A DNA stretch of 51,128 bases, taken from positions 1 through 51,128 of the forward strand of contig JADNYV010000246.1 of assembly GCA_015501055.1 (NCBI GenBank). Reading direction: 5' to 3'. The translations under genes were made by a program, and so were the position numbers. Shown piece by piece: positions 1-10,506 of the stretch (positions within the stretch are counted from its first letter, which is position 1; the number at the start of each line of letters is the position of its first letter). The notes beneath the pieces are model-generated. The model was given only the letters and a program-made list of their open reading frames with translations. It was not told where the DNA came from and did no database searches. Source of the DNA: Mucidula mucida (Eukaryota > Basidiomycota > Agaricomycetes > Agaricales > Physalacriaceae).

Positions 1-562
1 CCGGCAGACCTGGGAGATTCTGAACGCGTCTTGGATGAGGCCCAATTTTTGCACCTGTTAACCACCCCGGTGTTGACGTCCCTTGAGGCTTCACAGTCTT
101 GCCGATGCCAAGTGGGATCATGAGCGCTTCGTTGACTTCCTCCTCCGGTCGAAGGTAACCCTTACCTTGACGAGGCTTGTTCTCTACGGGCCACCTATCA
201 CGGAACGCGAATTATTGCAGACCCTCGACATTCTTCCTTCTCTCGAATATGTTCATCTGATGGAGTGGTTCGACTACGAAGCTGTGTCGACGAAGGAGGT
301 TTTTTCCCACTTGATCACACTACCGAAGCTTGTATCCGTTGACCTTGCCCTTGACCACGGGGCGCTTTATCTGGAAGATGTAGCTTTGTTTGATCAGATG
401 GCATTCAAACAGCTGAGAAGACTCTACATGGAGATGCACTGGCGGGAACCCATGGACGAGGATGTGCTTTTTTGCTTACACGAACTCCAGTCGGAAGTAG
501 TGACTCTGCAGTACTGCAATTCTTGCATCGCACACCTGTATTTGGAGGATTACGAGGATTGA
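1..562 (+). pseudogene. F-box/LRR-like protein, C-terminal fragment with a frameshift
   Basis: This is the 3' part of a gene that begins outside the window. Frame 1 is open from base 1 and reads FLHLLTTPVLTSL at bases 46-84. The same type of leucine-rich text then continues one frame later (LRLHSLADAKWDHERF from base 83) and runs to a TGA at 560-562. The two halves join smoothly if one C of the CCC at 79-81 is ignored, giving VLTSLRLHSL, a normal LRR step. The text (LTRLVLYGPP, LPSLEYVHLMEW) resembles the LRR tails of basidiomycete F-box proteins, which select substrates for SCF ubiquitin ligases. The F-box itself is not in the window. An F-box-like gene follows on the same strand. It could be a decayed copy or a one-base assembly error; the LRR family assignment is by pattern only. 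Confidence 0.5.
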
Positions 563-717
563 ATACGGCGGATAAAGCTAGGAAAGTAGTCTAGATACCG
601 GTTCCCGTAGACTCGTCTCGTCTATAACTTGTCTATAACTTACTAGTTGATCGGCAGATCTCCGGTATGCCCGTTCCTTAGTCATCATCCCTGAACAAAG
701 TGTTGGCCTTCAACCAA

Positions 718-2028
718 ATGTATCCGTCTCAATCTATCCCTCTCGAGCTCATTTCGTTGATCCTTTCGTTTCTGGATCCGACGAATACTGAAGACCGTCA
801 GGCGCTTATATCCTGCGGGCTCGTTTCACGAGCCTTCACCAAGGAAAGTCGGTCTATCGCCTTTAAAACCGTCACCTTTTCTTCGCTCGATGAATGGCGC
901 GTCCCAGAGTTTTTCGCATTGCTGGACTCCCCACAGTGCACCATAATCCGCGACATTGTATTCCTCGAGTGCTTTGGAACTGCTGGAATGTTTATGGAGG
1001 GCGTTTGTATTACCGAACCACGGCGCTGGCAAGCCAACGTCCTTGTCCACAAAATTATTCGGCTCCCATCCCTACGGTTCCTTCATTTGCAGAGTATGAT
1101 CATCGATGAGGTGATCACTCCCGAAGTCATACAATCTTTCTGCCAGAACCTCCGCACATCCAACATTACTTCAATTCACCTCCAACTCGTCACCTTCAAA
1201 TCATTCTCCTACTTATGTGACATAGTTGCGGCAATACCCCGCTTGGAGTCCCTTATCGTCAAGGACTGCTTTTTCCACAATTTGGAACCTATGGATAATC
1301 GCCTTTTTGACCGTATTGTACCCCATGGGGACCACCTGCGGGAGTTCTTGATGTGCTGGTCTGAAATACGAGAAGAGGCTGCTCATCTGACGTACCCAAA
1401 TCCCTTGTCGTGGCTTCTCAGGCATGCGTGCAAGATGCCGCGTCTTGAGAAAATTGGCCTTCATGTCAAGACCACTCGCGTACAGCTATTCGAAGAGGTG
1501 AACCAATTCTTGGCGTTGCTAGGTCCGTCGGTGAAGGACTTTGACTTTGTGGAGTATCTAACCCATGGCAAAGATCAGAGTAAGCCTTGCCTTCAGTTCT
1601 CATTTAGACATATCTGAATATTTCTAGGCAATAATATTGTCTCCCTAGTGAAGAATACGAAGCTTCGCACACTCACATTACCATTCGCCATCACACCTCA
1701 GCCTAATCTTCCCGCTATTTTGAAAACTGCCAACTCGTCTCATCTCGAAGTGATTCATATCAAATCGATTTCTATGAACCCCGCTGTTACATACATCAGA
1801 TTGAAGACGCAGGTTCTTGAAGATTTGGATGGCGTTCTCGCGCAGCCAAACCTCGCTAGTGTCAAGAAAGTCCTGTTCTTTCTCGGCATGACACAGACTG
1901 CGGAGTTGCGTCAGTCAGTGATGGACGCGATGCCCAAAGCGACCGAGAGAGGCATTCTACAATTCCCCCCTGTACTCTCGTGCTGCGCGAGCCACTTCAA
2001 CTCAGTGGGTGGAACCTGGCCACACTAA
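718..2028 (+). CDS. F-box-like protein, 2 exons
   Basis: Exons are 718-1579 and 1628-2028, giving 420 aa. The intron (1580-1627, 48 nt) starts GTAAGC and ends CTAG, and phase 1 closes across it. The start is the ATG at 718; the reading frame is open slightly upstream but only with GTG or TTG. Residues 1-60 hold an F-box-like pattern (IPLELISLILSFLDP, then ALISCGLVSRAF and RSIAFKTVTFSS), followed by leucine-rich segments such as LPSLRFLHLQSM and IPRLESLIVKDC. This layout is typical of the large F-box family in Agaricomycetes, inferred to act as an SCF ubiquitin-ligase adaptor. It stands next to another F-box-like fragment, so the locus looks like a tandem pair. The substrate is unknown. Confidence 0.75.
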
Positions 2029-2226
2029 AGAAGTCTATGTCACAATGAAAGCTGGGAGGATATTATTATACAGGTATTGGTACGTCGTAACTAATCAGGT
2101 CATACGTGCGCTAAAATACATAAAGTCCGTAGGCATGCACGCAGTCAAAATTGTCAAATGGAACGGTCGCAAATTCGAGCATACACAGACTATGCCATCA
2201 AAGTTAGTATTACTGAATGACAAGCA

Positions 2227-2905
2227 CTATTCATGACGAACCTCGAGCTTCACCAAGTTACGATTTATTCTCCGACGTTCAGGATCAAAGGCGTGGGCAT
2301 TGAGGGCATTTTTCATGCCCGGTATTCGTTGCACAGCGCGTAGAAGTGTAGCCTTGGAACGTGATGCACCTATGAGTATAGGCGACTGATCACGTATTTT
2401 GGCGATGTATTTTTGAACAGTAAGTTCCCGGCCTCTAAAGAACAGACGTTCAGTACGTCGGGCACAACGTACAAGAAGACTTACTCGTCAATCGAAGCCG
2501 CTAATCGTGCGCGTTCCCTGTCATTTCTGAACATTCCGGGGTGTGCTGAGGCAATTTGCAACGCGTTCTTGGTAAACCATATAAGATCAACGAGCTCATA
2601 ATTCTTCCGATAGGCTGGTTGAGCTCTTTGAGTTTGGTATACACTTTCTGCAGCAAGTCCGGGTCGTCGAGGTGGAGCCCAAGATCGTCGCCCGACTCGA
2701 ACCCTGCGACTTCTTTCAATTTCGTCCACTTCTCCGCGAGAACGGTATCCATTGACTGTTGGAGAGGTCTACGTCAGAGGCTTATACTATGTTGAATGTG
2801 GTCGTACCATTCTTTCAGCCATGTTGTAACAGCGTGGGGGACGGGAAATCGGTTAGACCCTCTTGGCTCTTGGGACGTGTTATAATCGGTTGGTGTTAGG
2901 AGCAC
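2227..2905 (-). pseudogene. Decayed gene of unknown family
   Basis: On the minus strand a coding-like stretch can be followed from about 2905 down to a TAG at 2229-2227. It contains RFPVPHAVTTWLKEWYDHIQ, then an in-frame TGA (2776-2774), then MDTVLAEKWTKLKEVAG, then a one-base shift near 2600 where the text resumes as YELVDLIWFTKNALQIA. A normal intron (2484-2435, GTAAGT...TTTAG) joins AASIDE to GRELTVQKYIAKIRDQ and the frame then runs to the end. One nonsense codon plus one frameshift in otherwise protein-like sequence suggests a relic. I do not recognise the family. Upstream of 2905 further stops and frame changes appear, so the true 5' end cannot be placed. Confidence 0.45.
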
Positions 2906-3774
2906 AGATTTCTCGTTGAGGATCGGTCAAGATAAATAAGCGTCATGAAAAAGCTTGGCTGCGGGCGGCTTGGCAGCGCATTGTCGATCTATGAGGCGGG
3001 ATATATCTACGTTCGGTCACGGCTGTAACGGCCGGTGCGTGTAATTAAGCAACGGTTTTCTGTGATGTGAGTACGAAATGCAACCGTCGTAAGAATGTTC
3101 AAGTTGGCGTCGCCTGTCTCATTCTTGGCCAGACGAAGTCAACGTTTAGTTATGATCCGCGTCCTGAATCCCCTCTTTCGCCTGCCGACGAGTGGCAGTA
3201 TCTAAGCGCCTTGCTTTGTTGCAGTAGACAGGTCGTTGTGACCAGGCCAATCTTTCGATTCAGCATCGCCTTTGACTCCTGTGTCTGCTGCAGTAATAAC
3301 ACATGTCAAATGCCCAGCCAATTTATTCGGCCTTCCCCTTAAGTAGCGAGATTTGCTGTGGCGCAAAATCGACCACTTCTGCCCGTGGCTGATACCGCAC
3401 GCTCCCGCCTTCCGAGGCCGAGCGTAGTGTCATTCCAAAGTAGTAGTTCCGGGACTCGACGCAATTTGACGTAGCCTCATCGCGTTTGAATTGCATCTCA
3501 CATCAAGCATGACTGGCGATGGCATTATATCTCCGATTTGTCAACAAGTGAGCACTCACTTCATGTTGAAATTTCAAAGTAGAAGAGTTAGCTATGGTAT
3601 TCAATGGCCTTTACTCTTTCTCGTATTTCCTTGATACATACGATAGAACTTGACTGTTGAAAACAAGATGCTTACCGAGGTTTGTGGAGATTAGATTAGA
3701 TTGCCATGCAACGCGACGCGTAACGAAACGCAGCCCGAATCTTGTTCTCCTCCCACCACCATCTGCCTTGCTCG
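2906..3774. other. Intergenic, 0.87 kb
   Basis: Upstream region of the ataxin-3 gene. An open frame at 3067-3342 (+) has no recognisable domain and no splice partners. Its composition does not look coding, so it is not called. A TATATAT string (3803-3809) lies inside the first ataxin-3 exon, not at a promoter distance. Nothing else stands out. Confidence 0.4.
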
Positions 3775-5547
3775 ATGACATCTATACAGCACTTGATTTC
3801 TCATATATATCATGAAGTGCAGGAACCGGGATCGATGATGTGCGCTCAGCACGCTCTCAATAATCTACTACGTAAGTCTTTTTCATCGCTGTTTGCCCAT
3901 TCCTGACGAATACGCAAACAGAGGGAGAATATGTACGTTGCCTCTGTTCACTCCAGAATCAACCTCATTTCAAGCAGTTTACCGCCCCCGACCTGTCCAA
4001 TATAGCACAGTTACTGGATGCCGAAGAGGCGGGCTACGACGACGATAACAATGGCGCTCAGAGCACCAACATGGACGATACAGGTACGTGGCCTGAACCG
4101 TTGAAAAGTTTAATGCAATTTCAACACGAACACAGGCTTCTTTTCTGTTCAAGTACTCGTGAAAGCGCTTGAAGTTTGGGGACTCGAGTGCGTTGAGTTT
4201 GTCCTTTGTCACCGAAACGCCTAACGACGATGTAGTATCGTCGGATGGCGCGGAGAGGCAATGCGAATGTACCAGGATATTCCTTTGTACGTATCCACTG
4301 CTGGATCAAGGCGATTCCTTACACATGGCCTACAGCACACAGCTGGCATTCATACTGAATCACCAACAACATTGGTACACGCTTCGACGTTTTGGACCAG
4401 CATCAGCTATCCTGGAAGAAGACGAAGGTCTTGGTCATTGGTTCAATCTCAATTCCCTGGATTCGCGACCTCAGTGGATAGGCAAAACGTTTCTCGGGAT
4501 GCAGATACAGCAAGCAGAAGCCGAAGGTAAACGCCGCGCTTTGCTATCTCTGTCTTTATAGATCTCATTATATGTGTAGGCTATTCCGTGTTTGCCGTAA
4601 TTCAACGCGATCGCAATGGTCCACTGGCACTAGCTCGTGGCGAAGCAGATCGGATAGCGGCCACCATTCCAGAAGATGCTACGGCGTCTTCCGACTCGAT
4701 TACAGGTCCCAGATTTGGAGATGATCTAGGAGGATTCGAAGATGAGGATTATGAACTACAAGCAGCCCTGCAAGCGTCGATGATGAATGCATCTGGCTCC
4801 GAGGCTCCTGTGATCCCTCCACCCCTCCAGCGTCAAACCGTTCCTCTTCCTGGAGGTTATGATACCCCGTTGGGTCCTAGCTCCGGCCCTCACACGCCAT
4901 TATTCCAGACTCATTCTCAGGATTACGAGGACGATGAAGTAGAAGAGGAACCTATAGATCCCGTTGCAGCAAGTATGGCGCGTAATCGGCATCTACTACA
5001 ACAAATCACGGCTGAACAGCAATATGCTCAAAGAGAACTAGCCAGTCAAGGATTCGCACCGCGTAACGAGAGTGACGACTATGAGGAACAGCTTAGACGC
5101 GCCATCGCAGAAAGTCAAGCATTGGCGCGTGCGAGCGGGAGTAATACGCGGGAAGATGAAGACGTGGATATGGAGGTACAGGCACCTGCGACACCACCAC
5201 CGAGACAATCTAGCCCGCCATTGGGAACTTTTGTTGGGGGCGGAGACAGGGTTTATGACGACGACGACGCAGAACTTCAAGCTGCTCTCAAGGCATCTTT
5301 GGAACATGTTCCCGAGGGATGGGCCCCTCCACCTGATTTCTCTCCCTCACGACGACAAAGTGCACCTACAACGTTACCTGCAGCAGTTCCAGCTCCAGCT
5401 CCGGTTACACAGGTGGAAGATGATACTGAATCAGTGCTGTCCGAGGACACCGTTCCTTCGTCCGATGCTGGGCCACCTACAGCGGCGGAAGCTCCCGTCG
5501 ATGTCGATGAGATGCGTAGGCGAAGATTGGCAAGGTTTGGTGGGTGA
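3775..5547 (+). CDS. ATXN3: Ataxin-3-like deubiquitinase (Josephin domain plus UIMs), 7 exons
   Basis: Exons: 3775-3871, 3922-3932 (11 nt), 3978-4083, 4136-4187, 4236-4286, 4336-4526 and 4580-5547, giving 491 aa; all phases close. The Josephin cysteine protease domain fills residues ~1-175: the catalytic Cys is in MMCAQHALNNLLQGEY, the His in QQHWYTLRRFG and the Asn in GHWFNLNSL. Three ubiquitin-interacting motifs follow (YELQAALQASM, YEEQLRRAIAESQ, AELQAALKASLE) in an acidic, proline-rich tail. Ataxin-3 trims poly-ubiquitin chains and works with the p97/Cdc48 segregase. The protein ends in EMRRRRLARFGG, an arginine cluster that resembles the Cdc48-binding arginine motif of animal ataxin-3 (inference). 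There is no polyglutamine tract. The start is the first ATG in frame with the Josephin domain. Confidence 0.93.
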
Positions 5548-6080
5548 TCCGTGCGGAGAGTGATGTGCATAGAAACCGAGAAGCGCGCGCATTTGTTGAT
5601 ACATTCAGTTGGTGAGAAAAGAGAGGTCCTAGAACATGTTCGTCAAGGTATTGAATGGAGATGTCGGTTCTGTTAGTGATGTACACCCGGGCTCATCAAA
5701 TGTTCTGTACGACTTGCGACCGTCGTATTAGGCAAGACTGCAAGTCAAGATAAGCATCGAAGTTGGCAACGGTCAACGTGTGATTTGATCAACATAGTGG
5801 CGTCAAGTCTCATGAACTGACTGCGCGTTTTTTCACATTGAACAACCCGGGCTCTTTGCAGTGGACACGAGGTTATAAGAGAACTATATTCGGGCGTCTA
5901 ATCCAACGCTTCTATGTTTTGATTTGTGCAGAGTATCAGATATCTTGTGGTCATCAGATACACAGCAACATGTCGACCGATGTGCAGATGTTGATATATA
6001 TTCTCACCCACATAGCTTCCGGGGATATAGGTCAGGACGCGTCTACCCCAAACTCCTTATGCGATAGCCACACCTTTGCC
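5548..6080. other. Intergenic, 0.53 kb
   Basis: Between the ataxin-3 stop and the downstream membrane protein gene, both on the plus strand. The frame of the membrane protein is open upstream as far as 5838, with an ATG at 5970, but the text there is not membrane-like and is treated as leader. No other element seen. Confidence 0.4.
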
Positions 6081-6596
6081 ATGTACACTCTCCCAGCGCC
6101 GCTGGTCCCCCTCATTTGCGCCTCCCTCATCACGGGCGTCACAACTTTCGCACTCGCCCTCGCATGCTTGGTCGTGCCCGACATACATCTCAACCACGTT
6201 CTCTGGTTCATCCCAGTGACATTCGTCCTCACCCTCCTTTACCACATCACGGTTCTCGTGTTGGCGCGTAGGCAGACGCAAGACTCCGGATGGCTCTTCT
6301 CTGCGCCGGTCACCGCATTGGGTTTCTTAGTTGCCGCGTCGTGGACGGCGTGTGCAGTCTATGTCGTTTCTCTCACTATCATCGTGGGAAAGCAGGAGGG
6401 GGGTTTTGAGAAGAGTGGGTTGAACGGTGCCATGCCAGGACTTCTCATTACTCCCTGCATCCTATGCCCCATTCAGGCTGGTATAATGTGGGTCATTGCT
6501 GTGCTTAATCGCAAGGAAAGGCGGGCTCTTTCTTATGCGGCCAAGTGGCGGTTTTTACCTACCTCTTCAGCTCAAACATCCTGGAGGTCAGTTTAA
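6081..6596 (+). CDS. Small polytopic membrane protein of unknown function
   Basis: The ATG at 6081 gives 171 aa with four hydrophobic segments: PLICASLITGVTTFALALAC, LWFIPVTFVLTLLYHITVLV, a long one around VTALGFLVAASWTACAVYVV, and PGLLITPCILCPIQAGIMWV. A basic cytosolic-type tail follows (NRKERRALSYAAKW). A longer start at 5970 is possible but adds non-hydrophobic sequence. Near the 3' end a GTCAGT...TTACAG intron (about 6588-6652) would replace the last residues RSV by SFTRV. The tetraspan layout with short loops is common among orphan basidiomycete membrane proteins. I do not recognise the family. Confidence 0.6.
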   Translation: MYTLPAPLVPLICASLITGVTTFALALACLVVPDIHLNHVLWFIPVTFVLTLLYHITVLVLARRQTQDSGWLFSAPVTALGFLVAASWTACAVYVVSLTIIVGKQEGGFEKSGLNGAMPGLLITPCILCPIQAGIMWVIAVLNRKERRALSYAAKWRFLPTSSAQTSWRSV

Positions 6597-6813
6597 TAGT
6601 CCTCGTATTGGTTTGGGATGCTGATGTTCTGATTAGCGCTTCCCTTTACAGTTTCACCCGAGTGTGAGGCTCGACAAATGATCCATAGCCCCCAATAGCT
6701 TTTAATCGTCACAGCTGTGGCCCATTCTACTGTATATTCATTGTATTGATTCCTAACCTGCGGTAAAGAATCTTTAAAGGAATAATTATTGTACAATCTC
6801 TAGAAACCAAATC

Positions 6814-9675
6814 CTACACCTCCATTGATACCTCCTTGTGAATGCCCTTTCCAACTCCGAGATGCGCGTCGACATCTTTTTCCTTTGCAGGATTCTCCTC
6901 GGCGCTTGTGATCGTCGATGCAACAGATTTAAACGAGCTCGCCAAGGAACTGATTGTTACGAGCGCCATATCAAGGACAGCCTCAACACGTTTTCTCAGC
7001 GCCTCATTTGAACTCGTTACGGCCTGTGTCATCAAAAAGTTTAGGACTTGATTGTGGGCCATTAACGGAAACACATACCAATGTTGGTAGGTTAATCATC
7101 GCGTCTGCCTCGTCAAGGCGTATCAGTATAATAGGGTCACGATCTCCCTCGCCTTGTTCGGGTTCGTCGCCCTCCGGGCTTTCAGGAATATGTAACTCCA
7201 CTTCGTCACTGCCGAAGTGAGCCAACAAGAATTCCATAACGTTCATTATCCGTTTCATCTCGGCCTGGTCCTCGTCAGTGTCGGCGTGCGGATGCTGATG
7301 ATGTCCATGAGCGTGGGACTGCGTGGTTACTAACATACCAAACGTCAATTTTGCGAAACCCAAATACCACTAGGACTCACATTTAACCGAGGCCGGACTC
7401 TTGTCAATGCCTGTTATTAGTGCTAAAGTGGAGTCCGCGAGCATATCGTTACTCGCGCTAGAATCCCATTCGAGTGTCAACTCGTGTTCCTTTGTATATT
7501 TGACATCAATTGCGCCCATGACCTTTGATTTATATTCTTATAACCATGGCATTGAACAGGAAGAATGAAGCGCTCACCCTCATGGTGGGGACACCATCTT
7601 TGTCTACTCCGAGGTCAACACGGCCGTACATGCCCTCTAGATGCCATCGCACGAGTTCCCAACCGACTCCGAGTGATATTGTCTGCCTCTGGGTGACCGT
7701 GCACGTCGATAAGCCCGCAAAGTCCCGGAGGTCCCGAGGGTCCAATAGAGTATATGAATAGTCCTTCGCGACGAGAAGACCCGACAGTACGTCGCCCGTT
7801 TGTGGCGTTTTGTCTGCTAGCGTTCCAATTGCCTGAAAAAGGATGAATAAATACTTTACTTGTGGAGTCTGCGGCGACGGATATAACTGACTTTCGCAAC
7901 GCGTTCGCCGCGGAAGGATAAGTTGAGGGTCTCGAGATTTTTGGGGGTATGTATCTTGACATCCTCGTCGCGTTCCTTGTACCGAGAAGTCATGGCAGCC
8001 CGTAACCGCCCCATTGCAGTCTGCTCCCCATGGACCAAAACCTAAGTAATGGCGTGAGTTGTGGCTCAGATACAGAGTATAGACATACCACATGTTGAGC
8101 CTTGACTAGCTCAATAAATTCGGAGTTTTGAGAATAATCAACGTGAGCACTGAAGGATATGTAGTCCACAGATATCTTCCGCGGAATCATACCGCCCTTG
8201 ACAGACTCAAATTCGTCGGGCTCCGTGATAATATCCTAAATGTCACTGATAAGCATTCGTTCTCAAATTCAGACGACCTCAAGAAGAAAACCGGAAAATG
8301 TAGATTCATTGGGTGGATTATAGTATACATACACGAGATAAAGTGAGATGTAACCATTCCCACTCACCCTAGCCAGTGTTCCTTCAACAGAATAACCGGT
8401 GATAATCAATCCATTTCTTGAGTCTGGCGCCCACAGCTCGAATAACTCTCGACTTGGACCAGATTGCATGAAACCCGGACTTGCTAGAACTACACAAGGA
8501 GGTCCGTCAGCGATCTTCTTTTCCCACCCCCGTGGCTGGGGTACATTGGATATGTGTCTAGATAGTGATGAATAAAAGCGTCGGAAGAGCAAGGTTAAAC
8601 TGACTTGAAGACGAAAGGATTATCACGCTTGGCAAATCTCGATCGAATGTTAGAGTTCATTGTGTGGATATAAGTTTGATAGACGGCCATAGACTTGCGT
8701 GCAAGACCAGACGCGTAGTAAATCGGGACATTGTGAAGATCAGGGTGCTTTTTCCAGTATTCGTCAAGAATCAGTAGCAGTTCTTGTGCGCGACCAACAG
8801 CGAAAGTAGGCATGAGGACGTGCCCACCACGGCGAATGATTGAATGCACCAGATTGGTAAAGCGAAGCTCTTTTTCAGGTCTGCTGTCCAACGTCTGCAC
8901 GCCATATGTACTCTCGACTATGAGAACGTCCGGCCGTATGGGAGGGACTTCGGCCTTGACAAGATGTCGATCCTCCTCTCGAGAATAATCTCCAGTGTAA
9001 AGAATTCGAAGCCCAGCTATGTCGATGAGAAACATGCAAGCCCCGAGAACGTGACCTGCATGGTAGGGAGTAAACGTGACACCAGGACAAGGCGTGATAA
9101 GTTGGTGTACGGAAATTGGGATGATGGAGGCGAGGGACATGGACATTTCCATAGGTGTAAAGAGGGCGTCGCTGCTAAACGGGAGTCAGGCACTGGTAGG
9201 CGCGAAAGCGGAAGAACGAACGGACCCCATGCGAACAAAGTCTTGCATCATGAACTTGTGAAGCGCTTTCGTTGGATGGGTCATGTATACCTTTCCTTTT
9301 CCGTCCCGGAAATTGGTCTGGTCTAGCGGTCAATGGAGGTGACTCGGTTCAGTAAAAGAGGCGCGCCTTTTCGGTAATATATGTGAGCGCGGCGGCATGG
9401 TCAAGATGAAAACTAAGAAGAACATGTTCAGTCTCGTTTTAGGATCAATAGAGGTGGAAAACGCACTGAGTGATCAGTATGGCGTCGACTGAACTCCAAT
9501 CAAGGTCGTCAATGAAAGGCAGCGACGCAATGCCACTGTAAGCAGGGTGGACACCAGTGTCGCATACTATCGTTTTTCCGCGGTATTGCAGTACACAGCA
9601 CGACCGCCCGACTTCCTGCCCGGCGCCTAGTAAGGTAACACTTAGAGTAGGCACATCGGACGCCGTCAAGCTCAT
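6814..9675 (-). CDS. YSH1: YSH1/CPSF73 endoribonuclease of pre-mRNA 3'-end processing, 11 exons
   Basis: Exons on the minus strand: 9675-9467, 9412-9367, 9317-9226, 9174-8605, 8557-8368, 8235-8089, 8041-7892, 7832-7578, 7522-7381, 7329-7079 and 7023-6814, giving 753 aa, close to the usual ~770; every phase closes. The metallo-beta-lactamase fold starts with [12 protein letters not shown] and [12 protein letters not shown], the zinc-binding HxHxDH. Beta-CASP landmarks follow: [66 protein letters not shown] and [14 protein letters not shown]. This enzyme cuts pre-mRNA at the poly(A) site in the cleavage and polyadenylation complex. A histidine-rich stretch ([12 protein letters not shown]) lies in the C-terminal region. 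The exon 2-3 junction needs a GC donor (9366-9365); no GT alternative keeps the frame. Confidence 0.96.
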
Positions 9676-9738
9676 GATGAGTGCAGAGTCAAAAGAGCAA
9701 GTTGCCTTATTAGGACTTGATCTTCTGCGCTTTCCGTC
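9676..9738. promoter_or_regulatory. 63-bp bidirectional intergenic region
   Basis: The YSH1 start codon (9675, minus strand) and the ATG of the small basic protein (9739, plus strand) are only 63 bp apart, so core promoters and 5' leaders must overlap or lie inside the neighbour. No TATA box is visible. The layout implies shared regulation of an essential RNA-processing gene and its neighbour; this is inference from spacing alone. Confidence 0.45.
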
Positions 9739-10049
9739 ATGTCTTCCAAGCGTACTAAAATCGCGCGTAAAAACAAACCAGCGAAGCCGGATGCTGCCAA
9801 AACTGCTCTCAAGAAAGCTCACAAGTGTGCAAATAAATACAAAAATGCACAGTTACTGGAACAACTTGATTCCGATGCTCAAGAGCTTTACACTGGTGTA
9901 AGTCCTGAAATGACTTACAAGTCAACTTGAGAGAATTTATAGATCGCACTGTAGCTGATGAAGCATTCGCCTGTACCGTCAAAAATCAAGTCCATGGCAG
10001 TGCCGAAGGTATCTGTTCAAGATCTTTCATCGGCATTCACCGCTGCTGA
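9739..10049 (+). CDS. Small lysine-rich protein, unknown
   Basis: The ATG at 9739 opens MSSKRTKIARKNKPAKPDAA, followed by KKAHKCANKYKNAQLLEQLD, a basic head and a helical, mixed-charge body. Two splice choices exist. A consensus GTAAGT donor at 9898 joined to 9943 ends almost at once, giving 56 aa. A GTGTAA donor at 9896 joined to 9943 keeps the frame to a TGA at 10047-10049, giving 87 aa including DRTVADEAFACTV. Without splicing the frame ends at 9930. The gene is divergent from YSH1 across 63 bp. The family is not recognised; the basic head could bind nucleic acid (inference). Confidence 0.45.
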
Positions 10050-10506
10050 ACTTTGATACTCCAACAAACGGTGAGGGGCACAACTTCCTTCAGTATCAGA
10101 TCTTAACGGCAGTCTACACAGGCTTGATTAACACCCCTTCGTTGTTGTATATGGTGTATATCACGCCACGGTTTTTTTACAAGCAATGGGACTTTCGACG
10201 GTGTACATGGTGCACAATGTGCACAAGATGAGTATGAATGATCAGAAATGGACTGTACCGAGCAGCAAGTTCATAAACGAGCACATCTCACCGCTCGTTA
10301 GGGAATAAGAATACACATTGATTGGGCGTGAACACTCGCGCAAATATATAGGTCTAAAGCCAACAACGACGAATAAAAAGGCGAAAGGTAAAGAGTTCAT
10401 GAAAATACAATACATCGTATGCTACAAATACTTCAGCCATGAAAAGTCCTCGTTACAGTCAGTAGTATTAAAAGTTTTGTTCTTCAATCTCCGATCTCAC
10501 TCCATT
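10050..10506. other. Intergenic between two gene 3' ends
   Basis: A convergent spacer between the small basic gene and the GH5 gene. It contains a T run near 10170 and short overlapping near-repeats GTGTACATGG / GTGCACAATGTGCAC around 10199-10223, which can pair as a weak hairpin. No coding signal seen. Confidence 0.35.

Noticed and set aside
3067..3342. 91-codon open frame upstream of ataxin-3
   Set aside because: No domain, no splice neighbours, no recognisable start context; lies in a normal promoter region.
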